A stretch of 64,000 bases of DNA from Ruminococcus sp. (GCA_031262105.1 JAISIH010000011.1:62001-126000), one strand, 5' to 3'; positions 47,987 to 56,795 are shown, counted from the first letter of the stretch. Notes: a model not told the origin generated them from the sequence alone. Program-made: numbers and translations.

Positions 47987-48586
47987 ATGAACGGACCCGT
48001 TAAGCTCCATCTCGGCTGCGGAAAGCGGTATCTGCCCGGATATACCCACATTGACTTTGCCGATTTCCCTCATATCGACTATAGGCACGATATAAAAAAT
48101 CTTGATATGTTTGAGGATAACACGGTTGACGAGATATACGCCTGTCACTGTCTCGAGCATTTTGCGCGAAAAGACGTTAAAGACGTTTTGACCGAATGGC
48201 ACCGCGTTCTGCGCAAGCCCGCATTAAATAACGCTACCCCCCCCCCCCCCCCGAACGAATGTTCGCGCGGCGGCGGGCTGATTCGCCTTGCTGTCCCTGA
48301 TTTTGAAGCGGTTGCAAGACATTATGACGAACACCATAATATGGAGATTATTAATTCGTTCATGGTCGGCGGACAGAAAAACGAATACGATTTTCATTAC
48401 GTTGTTTTCGACTTTGACAGTCTGAAAAAAGCCTTAGAAGACGTCGGCTTTGCGGACGTTTCGCGCTACGACTGGAGAGATTTTTTGCCGGAAGGTTTCG
48501 ACGACTATTCTCGTTCGTATCTGCCGCACATGGATTTTGATAACGGAAAACTTATGTCGCTTAATGTGACTGCAATAAAGAAATAA
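47987..48586 (+). CDS. class I SAM-dependent methyltransferase with internal C16 tract
   Basis: KLHLGCGKRYLPGYTHIDFADFPHIDYRHDIKNLDMFEDNTVDEIYACHCLEHF...VLRKP-ALNNATPPPPPNECSRG-GGLIRLAVPDF. Confidence 0.88.
   Translation: MNGPVKLHLGCGKRYLPGYTHIDFADFPHIDYRHDIKNLDMFEDNTVDEIYACHCLEHFARKDVKDVLTEWHRVLRKPALNNATPPPPPNECSRGGGLIRLAVPDFEAVARHYDEHHNMEIINSFMVGGQKNEYDFHYVVFDFDSLKKALEDVGFADVSRYDWRDFLPEGFDDYSRSYLPHMDFDNGKLMSLNVTAIKK
48237..48252 (+). repeat. poly-C tract (16 C) inside the methyltransferase CDS
   Basis: GCTACCCCCCCCCCCCCCCCGAACG. Confidence 0.9.
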
Positions 48587-48590
48587 CAAC

Positions 48591-48621
48591 AATCCCCCAC
48601 GTCAGACGACAAGGGGGATTT
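48591..48621. terminator. intrinsic terminator between convergent genes
   Basis: AATCCCCC...GGGGGATT stem followed by T-rich sequence. Confidence 0.75.
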
Positions 48622-48627
48622 AAGACT

Positions 48628-49920
48628 TTATTTCACCTTAAATAGCTTAACATTCTCCGCTAAAATCTCGCTTTGGGAGTCGAGCTGCTCGCTTGCGGCG
48701 GCGGCTTCTTCGGCGGCGGAAGCGTTTCGGCTTACCACGTCGTTAACCCCCGCAACCGCCCTGTTAATCTGCTCGAGAGAGGCGTTTTGTATCTCTAAAC
48801 TTTGTGCAATTTCGGTTATAATCGAGGTTGACTGCGTTATGCCGGAAACCATTTCGCCCAAGGACGCGGCGGTCTCTTTCGCAATATCAGAGCCGAGCTC
48901 TGCCTTCTTCATCGAGTTTTCGATGAGGGCGCCCGTCTCTTTCGCGGCGGTCGCCGACTTGCTTGCAAGGTTTCTTACCTCGTCCGCAACAACCGCAAAG
49001 CCTTTCCCTGCCTCGCCCGCACGTGCGGCTTCGACAGCGGCATTGAGGGCTAAAATGTTCGTCTGGAAGGCAATGTCGTCAATTACCTTGATTATCTTGT
49101 TTATATCCCGCGAAGCGGCGGTTATATCCTCAACCGCAACGGTTAGTCTGCCCATCTGCTCGCTGCCCTTTTCGGCGTTATCCATAACGTCGTTGGAGAG
49201 CTTCGCGGCGTCTCCGGCGAGGGCGGTGCTGCTCTTGGTTTTCTCCGAAATTTCGTCGATTGAAGCGGAAAGTTCCTCGACGGTCGCCGCCTGTTCGGAC
49301 GAACCCTGCGCAAGTGCGGAGGAAATATCGCTGATCTGATCCGCGCCGCTCTTAACTTCCTTCGTAACACTTTTTATATGTGACAAAACCCTGTTGAGGT
49401 CTTCAACAACGGTTATAATCGAATTGCCGATAAGGTCGTTTTTGCCGAGGCTCTTCCATTCGACGGTGAAATCGCCGTGAGCAATCTTCTCGAGGATCAT
49501 TCCGATTTTTTCAAACCGCATAACCATGTCGTTAAGTGCCGCAAATGCCGCGCCTGTCTCGTCTTCCGCCTTAGCCATCTGCCTTGCGATAACCCAGCTT
49601 TCGGGCGGGAACACAACCTGCCCGTCGTAGGTAACAACCTTTATAAACTGTGTCAGCATATTAACGGGCGTAACGATACTGTTCGCAATCATGACTGCTA
49701 AGATAATTAAAACGGCTATAACAATTGCAGTTACAGCTATACTGCCGATAACGATCGCGTTAAGTGCAGAGGCGTCCGTAATCCCGGGATTCGCCGCCTT
49801 AGCGGCACCCACGCAGATGCAGACAAAAACGCAGACAACAATCATCGCAATTGATGCTGCAACCGACAATAACAAAACTTTTTTCTTGATACTCTTACTC
49901 ATTAATAAATACCTCGACAC
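48628..49920 (-). CDS. methyl-accepting chemotaxis protein
   Basis: HAMP region and conserved hairpin [47 protein letters not shown]. Confidence 0.97.
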   Translation of the reverse strand: MSRYLLMSKSIKKKVLLLSVAASIAMIVVCVFVCICVGAAKAANPGITDASALNAIVIGSIAVTAIVIAVLIILAVMIANSIVTPVNMLTQFIKVVTYDGQVVFPPESWVIARQMAKAEDETGAAFAALNDMVMRFEKIGMILEKIAHGDFTVEWKSLGKNDLIGNSIITVVEDLNRVLSHIKSVTKEVKSGADQISDISSALAQGSSEQAATVEELSASIDEISEKTKSSTALAGDAAKLSNDVMDNAEKGSEQMGRLTVAVEDITAASRDINKIIKVIDDIAFQTNILALNAAVEAARAGEAGKGFAVVADEVRNLASKSATAAKETGALIENSMKKAELGSDIAKETAASLGEMVSGITQSTSIITEIAQSLEIQNASLEQINRAVAGVNDVVSRNASAAEEAAAASEQLDSQSEILAENVKLFKVK

Positions 49921-49938
49921 TGAGTTTTTATATTATAT

Positions 49939-50556
49939 TCACGCCGCAAATTCCTGTGATTTTTTGCCCTGTTCTTCGATTCCTACGGCGAATTTCTGTG
50001 CAATATCTTTGTCTGCCTTTCGCGTAAATGTCGTGGTTGTTGTTCCGCCGGAGATGTAAAGCCGTCCGCATTCCGGGCAGATTGCGGCGTTAAGTTTTAC
50101 GGAACTGCGGGCTGTCATTCCCTCGCGCTGTGCTTTCGCGGCGTTTCGGGTAACGTGTTCTTGCTCGTGAGAGCGGACAGCGGAAGCCTCCGAACCCGGG
50201 TCAACGCTCGTCGGTGTCTGGAACGAAACGCCGCTGTCGTTAGAACCGTCAACGTACTTGCGTTCTTTACAGGTCTGACATTCGGTTTCGGACGAATTTT
50301 TTACCTTCGGAAGGTTATCAAATTCGTTCCCGCCTCGCCCTGCGGCGCGTTCTTTTACTTCGATCATGCCGGGAACAAAGCCGCCGCCTTTATTTTGACC
50401 TGAAATTTCAACACGGTCGAACCTGCGGTTATATTCTGCGGCTGTTAACGGCTTATTTGCGGGTTTGTTAACAGCCGGAACCCGCCCCGCCCCGGAAATT
50501 CCCGAAACAGCCGCATAAACTGCGTTCCCGCCGACTATAGCTCCGATTCCTAACAT
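49939..50556 (-). CDS. putative SprA-related / CJM1_0395-like metalloprotease
   Basis: AVRSHEQEHVTRNAAKA (HExxH) plus two CxxC pairs, CQTCKERKYVDGSND and CPECGRLYISGG. Confidence 0.7.
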   Translation of the reverse strand: MLGIGAIVGGNAVYAAVSGISGAGRVPAVNKPANKPLTAAEYNRRFDRVEISGQNKGGGFVPGMIEVKERAAGRGGNEFDNLPKVKNSSETECQTCKERKYVDGSNDSGVSFQTPTSVDPGSEASAVRSHEQEHVTRNAAKAQREGMTARSSVKLNAAICPECGRLYISGGTTTTTFTRKADKDIAQKFAVGIEEQGKKSQEFAA

Positions 50557-50568
50557 ATTAGTATCACC

Positions 50569-51084
50569 TCACTGAAAAGACACGAACACATTTTTAGAAA
50601 TAACAAATATTAAAAGAGCGAGAAGGTTTTGCGTGAAGGTTAACAAGCAAGCATAGATTACCGTTAAGCCCGGCTTGCGCTTTATGAGAGACAGCTTAAC
50701 TTCCGGGTCGGCAGATTTCGACAGGGCAATAATGACGAGATTCGGGGTTGCCGTTAAAACTATGTACAGAATAATTATCCACGGTCGGTCGCTGTAGAAA
50801 AATATCGAGTAGATGTAGACCGTTCCGACAAGGAAGATTGCCGTGATAATCGTCGGGAGGAAGATGTTAAAATTAATGCGCCAGATTTTGCCAAAAAGGC
50901 TCTGCGATAAGAACGCCGAGACAGTACAAAACAGCAAAACATAGAAATTCGAGCCGATAATATCCGACATGAACATTGCGCCGAAAAGCAGCGGAAAGCC
51001 CGCCCACAAAAGGCACCAAATGACCGCGAAGATGCCGATGCCGATATTTATTTTTGCGCGTAGGGAAAGTTTATTTTTCATCAA
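50569..51084 (-). CDS. multi-pass membrane protein of unknown function
   Basis: Hydrophobic ORF overlapping queH by 14 bp. Confidence 0.6.
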   Translation of the reverse strand: MMKNKLSLRAKINIGIGIFAVIWCLLWAGFPLLFGAMFMSDIIGSNFYVLLFCTVSAFLSQSLFGKIWRINFNIFLPTIITAIFLVGTVYIYSIFFYSDRPWIIILYIVLTATPNLVIIALSKSADPEVKLSLIKRKPGLTVIYACLLTFTQNLLALLIFVISKNVFVSFQ

Positions 51085-51604
51085 ATTTGCAGCCGCAATA
51101 ATTTTGCCTGTAAAGATTATATTTTTTTGAAAGCTCTATAGACCGATGATAACCGTTTTTCTTTTTAAGGTTAAGCGGAAGCGACCGGACGCCGTAAACG
51201 CCCTCAAGCTCTGCCTGTGCGGCGTTTATAAACTCTGCGTTCTTGTGCGGGCTTATCGTAAGCGTTGTGGAAAAGAGGTCAGCGTTAATCTGTTTTGCAA
51301 ACCGCACCGTCATTTCAAGCCGGTGTTTAATGCAGATTTCACAGCGTTTTCCGCCCTCGGGTTCGTCACGATAATCCGCAGTTAACGCCAAAAAACGTTC
51401 CGGGTCGTATTCGCCGACGGTTAAATTTACGTTGTCGAAATTCGCGATAAGCCGCCTTAGTTCCGCAAGGCGTTTTTCAAATTCTTCTTCCGGCAGAATG
51501 TTCGGGTTATAAAAGAATATGTCAATGTCGTAGTTCGGTGAAAGATATTCAAGTGAATATGTTGAACAGGGCGCACAACAAGCGTGTAGAGCAAGTTTAC
51601 TCAT
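51071..51604 (-). CDS. queH: epoxyqueuosine reductase QueH
   Basis: LALHACCAPCSTYSLEYL...FFYNPNILPEEEFEKR; GKRCEICIKHRLE; YRQNYCGCKF. Confidence 0.94.
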   Translation of the reverse strand: MSKLALHACCAPCSTYSLEYLSPNYDIDIFFYNPNILPEEEFEKRLAELRRLIANFDNVNLTVGEYDPERFLALTADYRDEPEGGKRCEICIKHRLEMTVRFAKQINADLFSTTLTISPHKNAEFINAAQAELEGVYGVRSLPLNLKKKNGYHRSIELSKKYNLYRQNYCGCKFDEK

Positions 51605-52425
51605 CTTTTTACAATAACCGCCCTCGCGCCGGCTTCGGAATAACGGCGCATGAAGAGTTCGCGGCTGTATGACGTGATTTCGGTTTTATCATTCGGGTCC
51701 ATGAAGAAGAACGATTTGTCGTTAAAACCGCAGAGGACGAGGGTGTGCGAGCCTTTGTACCACGTTAATTCGCGGTCGGTTTCACCGATTTTCCAGACGG
51801 ACGGGTCGTTATAATCGAACGCCTTCATATCGAGCGAAGCCCAGACTATGACAGGCACGCCGCCCTTTATAAGCGTTTCGAGTTCGGTTTCCGAAAGCCC
51901 CGTCACGGCGTGTGCGGTGTAATTTTCGCCCACAGCCGCGAAAGCCTTGTTCATAAACTTCGCGAGGACGGGCGGATAACAGCCGTAGCCCCAGCCGTAC
52001 GGGTCGCCGACAAAAACTTCTGCCGGGTCGGGTCCGTGGAGAACGCCGTCGTCGTCGTGATAAAAATTCTCGTCGTATGTAATGAAGCGTTCGGTGTAGT
52101 CGGTAAGCGCGATTTTGTTGCCGTTATACTCCGTCACCGCGGCGGCGGCGGCAATCTCACACCCGACGGGAAGGTCGGGATATTGGTTTATAACCGGCAC
52201 GTCGAGGAGGTACTTGCCGCTTTTTACAGACGGCTTTTTGTGGTCTTCATAAGACTTTATATAGTCCGCAATACTGTAGCCGTCGTAAAGCCGCTCTGTC
52301 TGAGCAATGCTCATAACCGCAATCTGCGAAAGCGTCTGGGTCTCAAGCTTTTCGACATAGCCTGACGCGGCGGAAGAAAGCAAAGTAAAGATGCCTAATA
52401 CTACAGATAATAGCTTAAGTTCCAT
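51601..52425 (-). CDS. C39-like family peptidase
   Basis: LDVPVINQYPDLPVGCEIAAAAAVTEYNGNKI; GSHTLVLCGFNDKSFFFMDPND; N-terminal signal. Confidence 0.88.
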   Translation of the reverse strand: MELKLLSVVLGIFTLLSSAASGYVEKLETQTLSQIAVMSIAQTERLYDGYSIADYIKSYEDHKKPSVKSGKYLLDVPVINQYPDLPVGCEIAAAAAVTEYNGNKIALTDYTERFITYDENFYHDDDGVLHGPDPAEVFVGDPYGWGYGCYPPVLAKFMNKAFAAVGENYTAHAVTGLSETELETLIKGGVPVIVWASLDMKAFDYNDPSVWKIGETDRELTWYKGSHTLVLCGFNDKSFFFMDPNDKTEITSYSRELFMRRYSEAGARAVIVKR

Positions 52426-52483
52426 CCGCTTCCTCCGATTATTTTTGCGTCAATCCGCCCGCTCTGCCATCACTGCCCGGGAG

Positions 52484-52759
52484 TTAGTCTTCGTCTTCTT
52501 CGTTTAACATCTGCGCGAACATTTCGCCGATTTTTGTGCGAAGTTCATCATCTTCGAGGGTAACTAAAATCTGTTCGCCGTCAGAGTCGGTGTCTTCGCG
52601 AAGCACATCAAATTCGGCTTCGAGTTCGTCCTCGTCTTCGATTACAGCACACATTGCATAGTATTTTGCACCCTCATATTCGAGGGTTGTTAAGAGTTCA
52701 AACTCGGTTTCAACTCCGTCATCATCAACAAGCGTATAGAATAAAGATTCGTTATCCAT
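52484..52759 (-). CDS. DUF1292 domain-containing protein
   Basis: YTLVDDDGVETEFELLTTLEYEGAKYYAMCAV...EQILVTLEDDE. Confidence 0.85.
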   Translation of the reverse strand: MDNESLFYTLVDDDGVETEFELLTTLEYEGAKYYAMCAVIEDEDELEAEFDVLREDTDSDGEQILVTLEDDELRTKIGEMFAQMLNEEDED

Positions 52760-52849
52760 TTTTTTAATAACTCCGATTCGTTAATTTTGTAAGCTATTTA
52801 AGTCTATTATAGCATAAATTTTCGCGGTATGCAAGGGTTTTTCTAAAAT

Positions 52850-53557
52850 TTATCTTCGCCGCCCGAAAACGAGCAACAGAAGCCTTATAAGCTGCATAAG
52901 CGAAACGGCAAGTGCCGCAACATACGTCATTGCGGCGGCGGTTAAAACCTTTCTTGCGCCGTCGATTTCGTCGGGATATAGAATGTCGTCCGATTCGAGG
53001 AAGCCGATTGCGCGTTTTGAGGCGTCGAATTCGACGGGAAGCGTCACAAGCTGGAACACGAGGGACAGCGCGAACAGCAGAACGCCGATATAGGCGAAAA
53101 CTATCCCGAAATGGAGAAAATATTCAAGGAGAATTCCGGCGACAACAAGCGGTATAGAAAGCCTGCTCCCGATATTTGTAACGTTAATAATCCCGCCGCG
53201 AAGCCGCATAGGAGCGTACCCGAGGGCGTATTGCACCGCGTGACCGGTCTCGTGGGCGGCGACACCGACAGCTCCGATGCCCTTCCCGTTATAAACCTCG
53301 TCCGAAAGGCGCAGGACATTCGCTTCCGGGTCGAAATGGTCCGATAAATTCCCGGAAACACGCTCAATAGGGACGTGTTTTAAGCCGCAGGAGTCGAGGA
53401 TCTGCCTCGCCGCCTGCTCCCCGGTGAAGCCGGCGCGGTTTTCGATTTTGTTGTATTTATTGAAGGTGTGCTTTACAACGCCCTGACAGATTAACGCGAA
53501 GATAACCGCCGGCAGAACAAGCACAATATAATACGGGTCGATATAGAACATATTCAT
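52850..53557 (-). CDS. zinc metallopeptidase (YugP family)
   Basis: GVAAHETGHAVQYALGYAPMRLRGG (HExxH); start moved to ATG 53557 (MFYIDPYY-like N-terminus). Confidence 0.9.
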   Translation of the reverse strand: MNMFYIDPYYIVLVLPAVIFALICQGVVKHTFNKYNKIENRAGFTGEQAARQILDSCGLKHVPIERVSGNLSDHFDPEANVLRLSDEVYNGKGIGAVGVAAHETGHAVQYALGYAPMRLRGGIINVTNIGSRLSIPLVVAGILLEYFLHFGIVFAYIGVLLFALSLVFQLVTLPVEFDASKRAIGFLESDDILYPDEIDGARKVLTAAAMTYVAALAVSLMQLIRLLLLVFGRRR

Positions 53558-53696
53558 GCACCATTCCTTTTCATATCCATTATATACTATATTAACTACA
53601 ATTTCAATGGTGAGATTGCACAAAACAGCGTGTAATATTTATACGAATTTGTGATAAATTATATCGTGTCGAAAAACAATGTATTTGCGCGGGCTA

Positions 53697-53717
53697 ATTT
53701 GTGCAATATGCACAAAT
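53697..53717. promoter_or_regulatory. 21-bp palindrome upstream of the ncRNA promoter (putative operator)
   Basis: ATTTGTGCA-ATA-TGCACAAAT; additional half-site TGCACAAA at 53617-53624. Confidence 0.6.
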
Positions 53718-53756
53718 AAAAACTGAAAATTTATCTATATTTTTTTCAAAAAACAC

Positions 53757-53785
53757 TTGACAAAGTTATTGTTATGTGGTATTAT
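53757..53785 (+). promoter_or_regulatory. sigma-A promoter of the large ncRNA unit
   Basis: TTGACA (53757-53762), 17-bp spacer, TATTAT (53780-53785). Confidence 0.85.
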
Positions 53786-54214
53786 GTAAACAGAACAAAG
53801 AACGACAGCGAAATGCAGGGATTCCGAGTTCCCAAGATCACGAATAATCGGGCAATGAAGGTCCAAGGCGAACGTTTCAAACCCGAAGATGAAAGGCAGG
53901 CGAGTCCCATGAACGATGTTATCGGCGTGCAGTTAATCAGAGCTTCGGCGGCTCGCAGTCAAACATTCTGATCTGATATTTCCTTTCGCTATCGTAGAAC
54001 CGTAACTTGAGTTTACGCTTGCATCACGATACAAGGAACGCGTCCTCCGGACGCATCGAATGAATCAGAAACATTGTGAGCCGATAAAGCGGAAGTCGTT
54101 ATTCCGTCGAATCGGTTTTAAGTTTACCCCAAAACCCCCGAAGCAATGATACACAGGCTCGTCAAAAGCGAGCATACATAGATAAAATCTATGAAAGAAA
54201 TGCCATAAAACCCC

Positions 54215-54566
54215 GCGAAGGATGGTATAAGCCCATGGACACTGTTAGCTAAGATTAAACCCTAATTTTTGCGAAAGCGGGTATACGCCCATGGAAAGGT
54301 TTTAGCGAAACTCTAACCCCTAACCACCACAAATTTTGCGAAAGCGGGTACAAACCCATGGACACTGTTAGCTAAGATTACACCCTAATTTTTGCGAAAG
54401 CGGGTATACGCCCATGGAAAGGTTTTAGCGAAACTCTAACCACACAATTTTTGCGAAAGCGGGTATACGCCCATGGAAAGGTTTTAGCGAAACTCAAACC
54501 CTAATTTTTGCGAAAGCGGGTAAAAGCCCATGGCATAGTCATCAACGCCCCTATTTGCTGACGGAA
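54215..54566 (+). repeat. six-unit tandem array of ~57-bp hairpin repeats (order A-B-A-B-B-end)
   Basis: GCGAAAGCGGGTAYACGCCCATGG core at 54271, 54338, 54394, 54453 and 54510, with a degenerate copy at 54215; A-B pairs repeat at exactly 123 bp. Confidence 0.92.
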
Positions 54567-54777
54567 ACGGTAAAGTTTTTACGGGGGGAAGAATATCCCC
54601 CGCCGTCAAAACTCCGGTTGCGGAGAGAGCAAACCCTTTACTCCGGCATGGAGGTGCATACTATGAAAATTTATTTCAGGCATCGTCCTTACGAAAAGTT
54701 TTAAGGGAGTGACTCCAAAAGCATAGGTTAGCGATTCGGTTCCGTTAATTCGGGCAGACCGATGGTATGAAAAAAAC

Positions 54778-54813
54778 AAACCGTCCGTTGATCTAAAGAC
54801 GGACGGTTTTTAT
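54778..54813 (+). terminator. intrinsic terminator of the large ncRNA unit
   Basis: AAACCGTCCGT-TGATCTAAAG-ACGGACGGTTTTTATT, 11-bp perfect stem. Confidence 0.95.
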
Positions 54814-54887
54814 TGTCAAAGAAACCGTTGTTAACATAAGGCGCATTTCAGTTTTTTCAAGGACGGTTTTTATTGTTTTGAGGAATT

Positions 54888-55547
54888 ATGGATAAAACTT
54901 ATTTCGGGTCGCTTTATGTAAACGGAATTCTTCCCGTTGCGGCTATAGAGGATGAAAATAAGGCTCTGTTTGTCGCGGAGGCTCTCTTAAAAGGCGGGAT
55001 CGACTGCATTGCGGTTTTGTTTAACAGAGGCGCGGCGTTAACATCGGTCAAGCTCATTCACGCGAATTTCCCCGATATGCTAATCGGCGCGGGCGGGGTT
55101 TTAACCGCTTCTTCTGCGGAAGCGGCTTTTTCTGCCGGGGCTTCTTTTGCCGTATGCCCGGGGTTTTCACTGCCGCTAATTAACAAGCTCAATGAGGCGA
55201 AAATCCCGATAATTCCCGGGATTGCGACCGCCTCGGAGGTTATGACTGCAACCTACAACGGCATAAACGCAGTTTCATTCTTCCCGGCAAAACAGGCGGG
55301 CGGAGTCGATTATCTTAAAAAAATGACGGCAATCTTCCCGGACATGAAATTCATGCCGGCGGGGGGAGTTCAAATCGACACCTTGGACGATTACGTAAGC
55401 ATAGACTCGGTTTTTTGCTGCGCGGCGTCCTTTGTCTGCCCGAAAGAACTTATTGCCGAGAGTAATTATAAAAAAATAGCCGAGCTTTCAAAATCTGCGG
55501 TTGCGGTTGTAAAAAGCAAGCGCGAAAAGCGATATTTTTATGCTTAA
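54888..55547 (+). CDS. eda: 2-dehydro-3-deoxy-phosphogluconate / 4-hydroxy-2-oxoglutarate aldolase
   Basis: GILPVAAIEDENKALFVAEALLKGGIDCIAV; MLIGAGGVLTASSAEAAFSAGASFAVCPGF; KFMPAGGV. Confidence 0.92.
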   Translation: MDKTYFGSLYVNGILPVAAIEDENKALFVAEALLKGGIDCIAVLFNRGAALTSVKLIHANFPDMLIGAGGVLTASSAEAAFSAGASFAVCPGFSLPLINKLNEAKIPIIPGIATASEVMTATYNGINAVSFFPAKQAGGVDYLKKMTAIFPDMKFMPAGGVQIDTLDDYVSIDSVFCCAASFVCPKELIAESNYKKIAELSKSAVAVVKSKREKRYFYA

Positions 55548-55556
55548 AGTTTTAAT

Positions 55557-56633
55557 CTATATCAAGCCGTGAGCCTCTTTCATCTTTAATATTCGCATAA
55601 CGCTTTCGTTGATTCTCGCTTCGGTAAGCCGCCCGGAATTAACCGCTTCGATAATTGCATCTTTTGCCGCGGCGTAATCTTCCGGCATGAGGACTATGTC
55701 CGCGCCGGCTTCAATTGCCCTGATGGAGCTTTCCGTTCCCCATTCGGCAACGGCTCCCATGCCGAGAGCGTCGGTTATAATTACGCCGTTAAAGCGGAGT
55801 TTCTCTCTTAAAATGCCGGTCAAAATCGGTTTTGAAAAAGTCGCCGGAACGCCCTCGGGGTCAAGTGCGGGGGCTGTTATATGAGCGGTCATAACCATAT
55901 CCGCGCCAGCCGCAATTCCCGCTTCAAACGGCACAAAGTCAACCGTCTCGAAGCCCTCCCTGCTTTTCTCTGTAATCGACATTCCCTCGTGTGTGTCGGC
56001 AAGGGCAGAGCCATGCCCGGGGAAGTGCTTAAGCGTTGTGATTATATTTTTATTTTCAAGCGCTTTTACGATATTGGCAACCTTTTTTGCCGTCTCGTCA
56101 GGGTCTGTCGAAAAAGCCCTGTTGCCGATTGCAGCACTGTCCTGCCCGACGTCGGCGACGGGCGCGAAATCGGTGTTAAACCCGACCGCAATTAAAACGT
56201 CGGCTAAGACGTCGCCGGTTTCCGAGCCGTCGTCGGTAATCTCCGCCATGGGTCCGATTGGTTCAAAACCGATGTCGGGATAAAGATCCTTCAGGCGCGA
56301 AACCCGCCCGCCCTCTTCGTCAACCGCAAGGAGCGGGGCAATCTTTTTCCCTGCCTGTGCCGCTTTAAGCTTCGCCTGCGTTTCGGAAAGTGTGCCTATG
56401 TCCTTCTTAAAATAAACAATTCCGCCGAAGGTTATTGTCTCGTCCTTAACCTCGCTCGCCGAGATAACCATCATCTGGTAAACCTTGTCTTCAAGCGTCA
56501 TATTTTCAAAAACAACCTCCGCGCCTGTTTTTGCGGGGGGTTCTTCCGTCTTTTTATTACCGTTAAGTACAATCAGTGCAATTGCCGCGCCGGCTATTAG
56601 TACAAGCAGTATGCCGAGAATGATTTTTTTCAC
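55557..56633 (-). CDS. nagZ: beta-N-acetylhexosaminidase (GH3, NagZ-like)
   Basis: LLAVDEEGGRVSRL, TTLKHFPGHGSALADTHEG, GVIITDALGMGAV; GTG start at 56633 preferred (VKKIILGILLVLIAGAAIAL). Confidence 0.92.
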   Translation of the reverse strand: MKKIILGILLVLIAGAAIALIVLNGNKKTEEPPAKTGAEVVFENMTLEDKVYQMMVISASEVKDETITFGGIVYFKKDIGTLSETQAKLKAAQAGKKIAPLLAVDEEGGRVSRLKDLYPDIGFEPIGPMAEITDDGSETGDVLADVLIAVGFNTDFAPVADVGQDSAAIGNRAFSTDPDETAKKVANIVKALENKNIITTLKHFPGHGSALADTHEGMSITEKSREGFETVDFVPFEAGIAAGADMVMTAHITAPALDPEGVPATFSKPILTGILREKLRFNGVIITDALGMGAVAEWGTESSIRAIEAGADIVLMPEDYAAAKDAIIEAVNSGRLTEARINESVMRILKMKEAHGLI

Positions 56634-56725
56634 AGGTTTAACCTCTTTTAATTTATTGCGCTGTTTAATTATAGCACATAAATTCGTTTCGCGCAACCTG
56701 TTTTTTTAACATTATCCGTAAAATG

Positions 56726-56754
56726 TTGACTTTTGTCAAAGTTTATGTTATAAT
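56726..56754 (+). promoter_or_regulatory. sigma-A promoter upstream of the GHKL kinase, with palindrome at -35
   Basis: TTGACT, 17-bp spacer, TATAAT; TTGAC-TTTT-GTCAA at 56726-56739. Confidence 0.8.
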
Positions 56755-56795
56755 GCTGTTCGGACGTTATTTTATGTAAAGGAACACCCCCAAGT

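Larger units (their letters stand above)
53792..54813 (+). ncRNA. candidate large (~1 kb) structured noncoding RNA
   Basis: Promoter upstream, terminator at the end, no credible ORF, many local hairpins (GCGTCC-TCC-GGACGC, CATAGATaaaATCTATG, GCTCGtcaaaagCGAGC, CGGGGGgaagaataTCCCCCG, GGAGTGACTCC) and a six-unit structured repeat array. Confidence 0.75.

Noticed and set aside
53774-53971. 65-aa ORF at the start of the ncRNA unit
   Set aside because: Its ATG lies between the -35 and -10 elements, upstream of the expected TSS; composition is not protein-like.
54215-54566. CRISPR-like array
   Set aside because: Units are ~57 bp and near-contiguous with no unique 30-40 bp spacers, no cas genes nearby, and alternate tail types; better explained as structured RNA repeats.
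53992-54700. tRNA, tmRNA, RNase P, group II intron or SRP RNA within the noncoding region
   Set aside because: Did not find the diagnostic motifs of these RNAs by eye; needs a covariance-model scan to be definitive.
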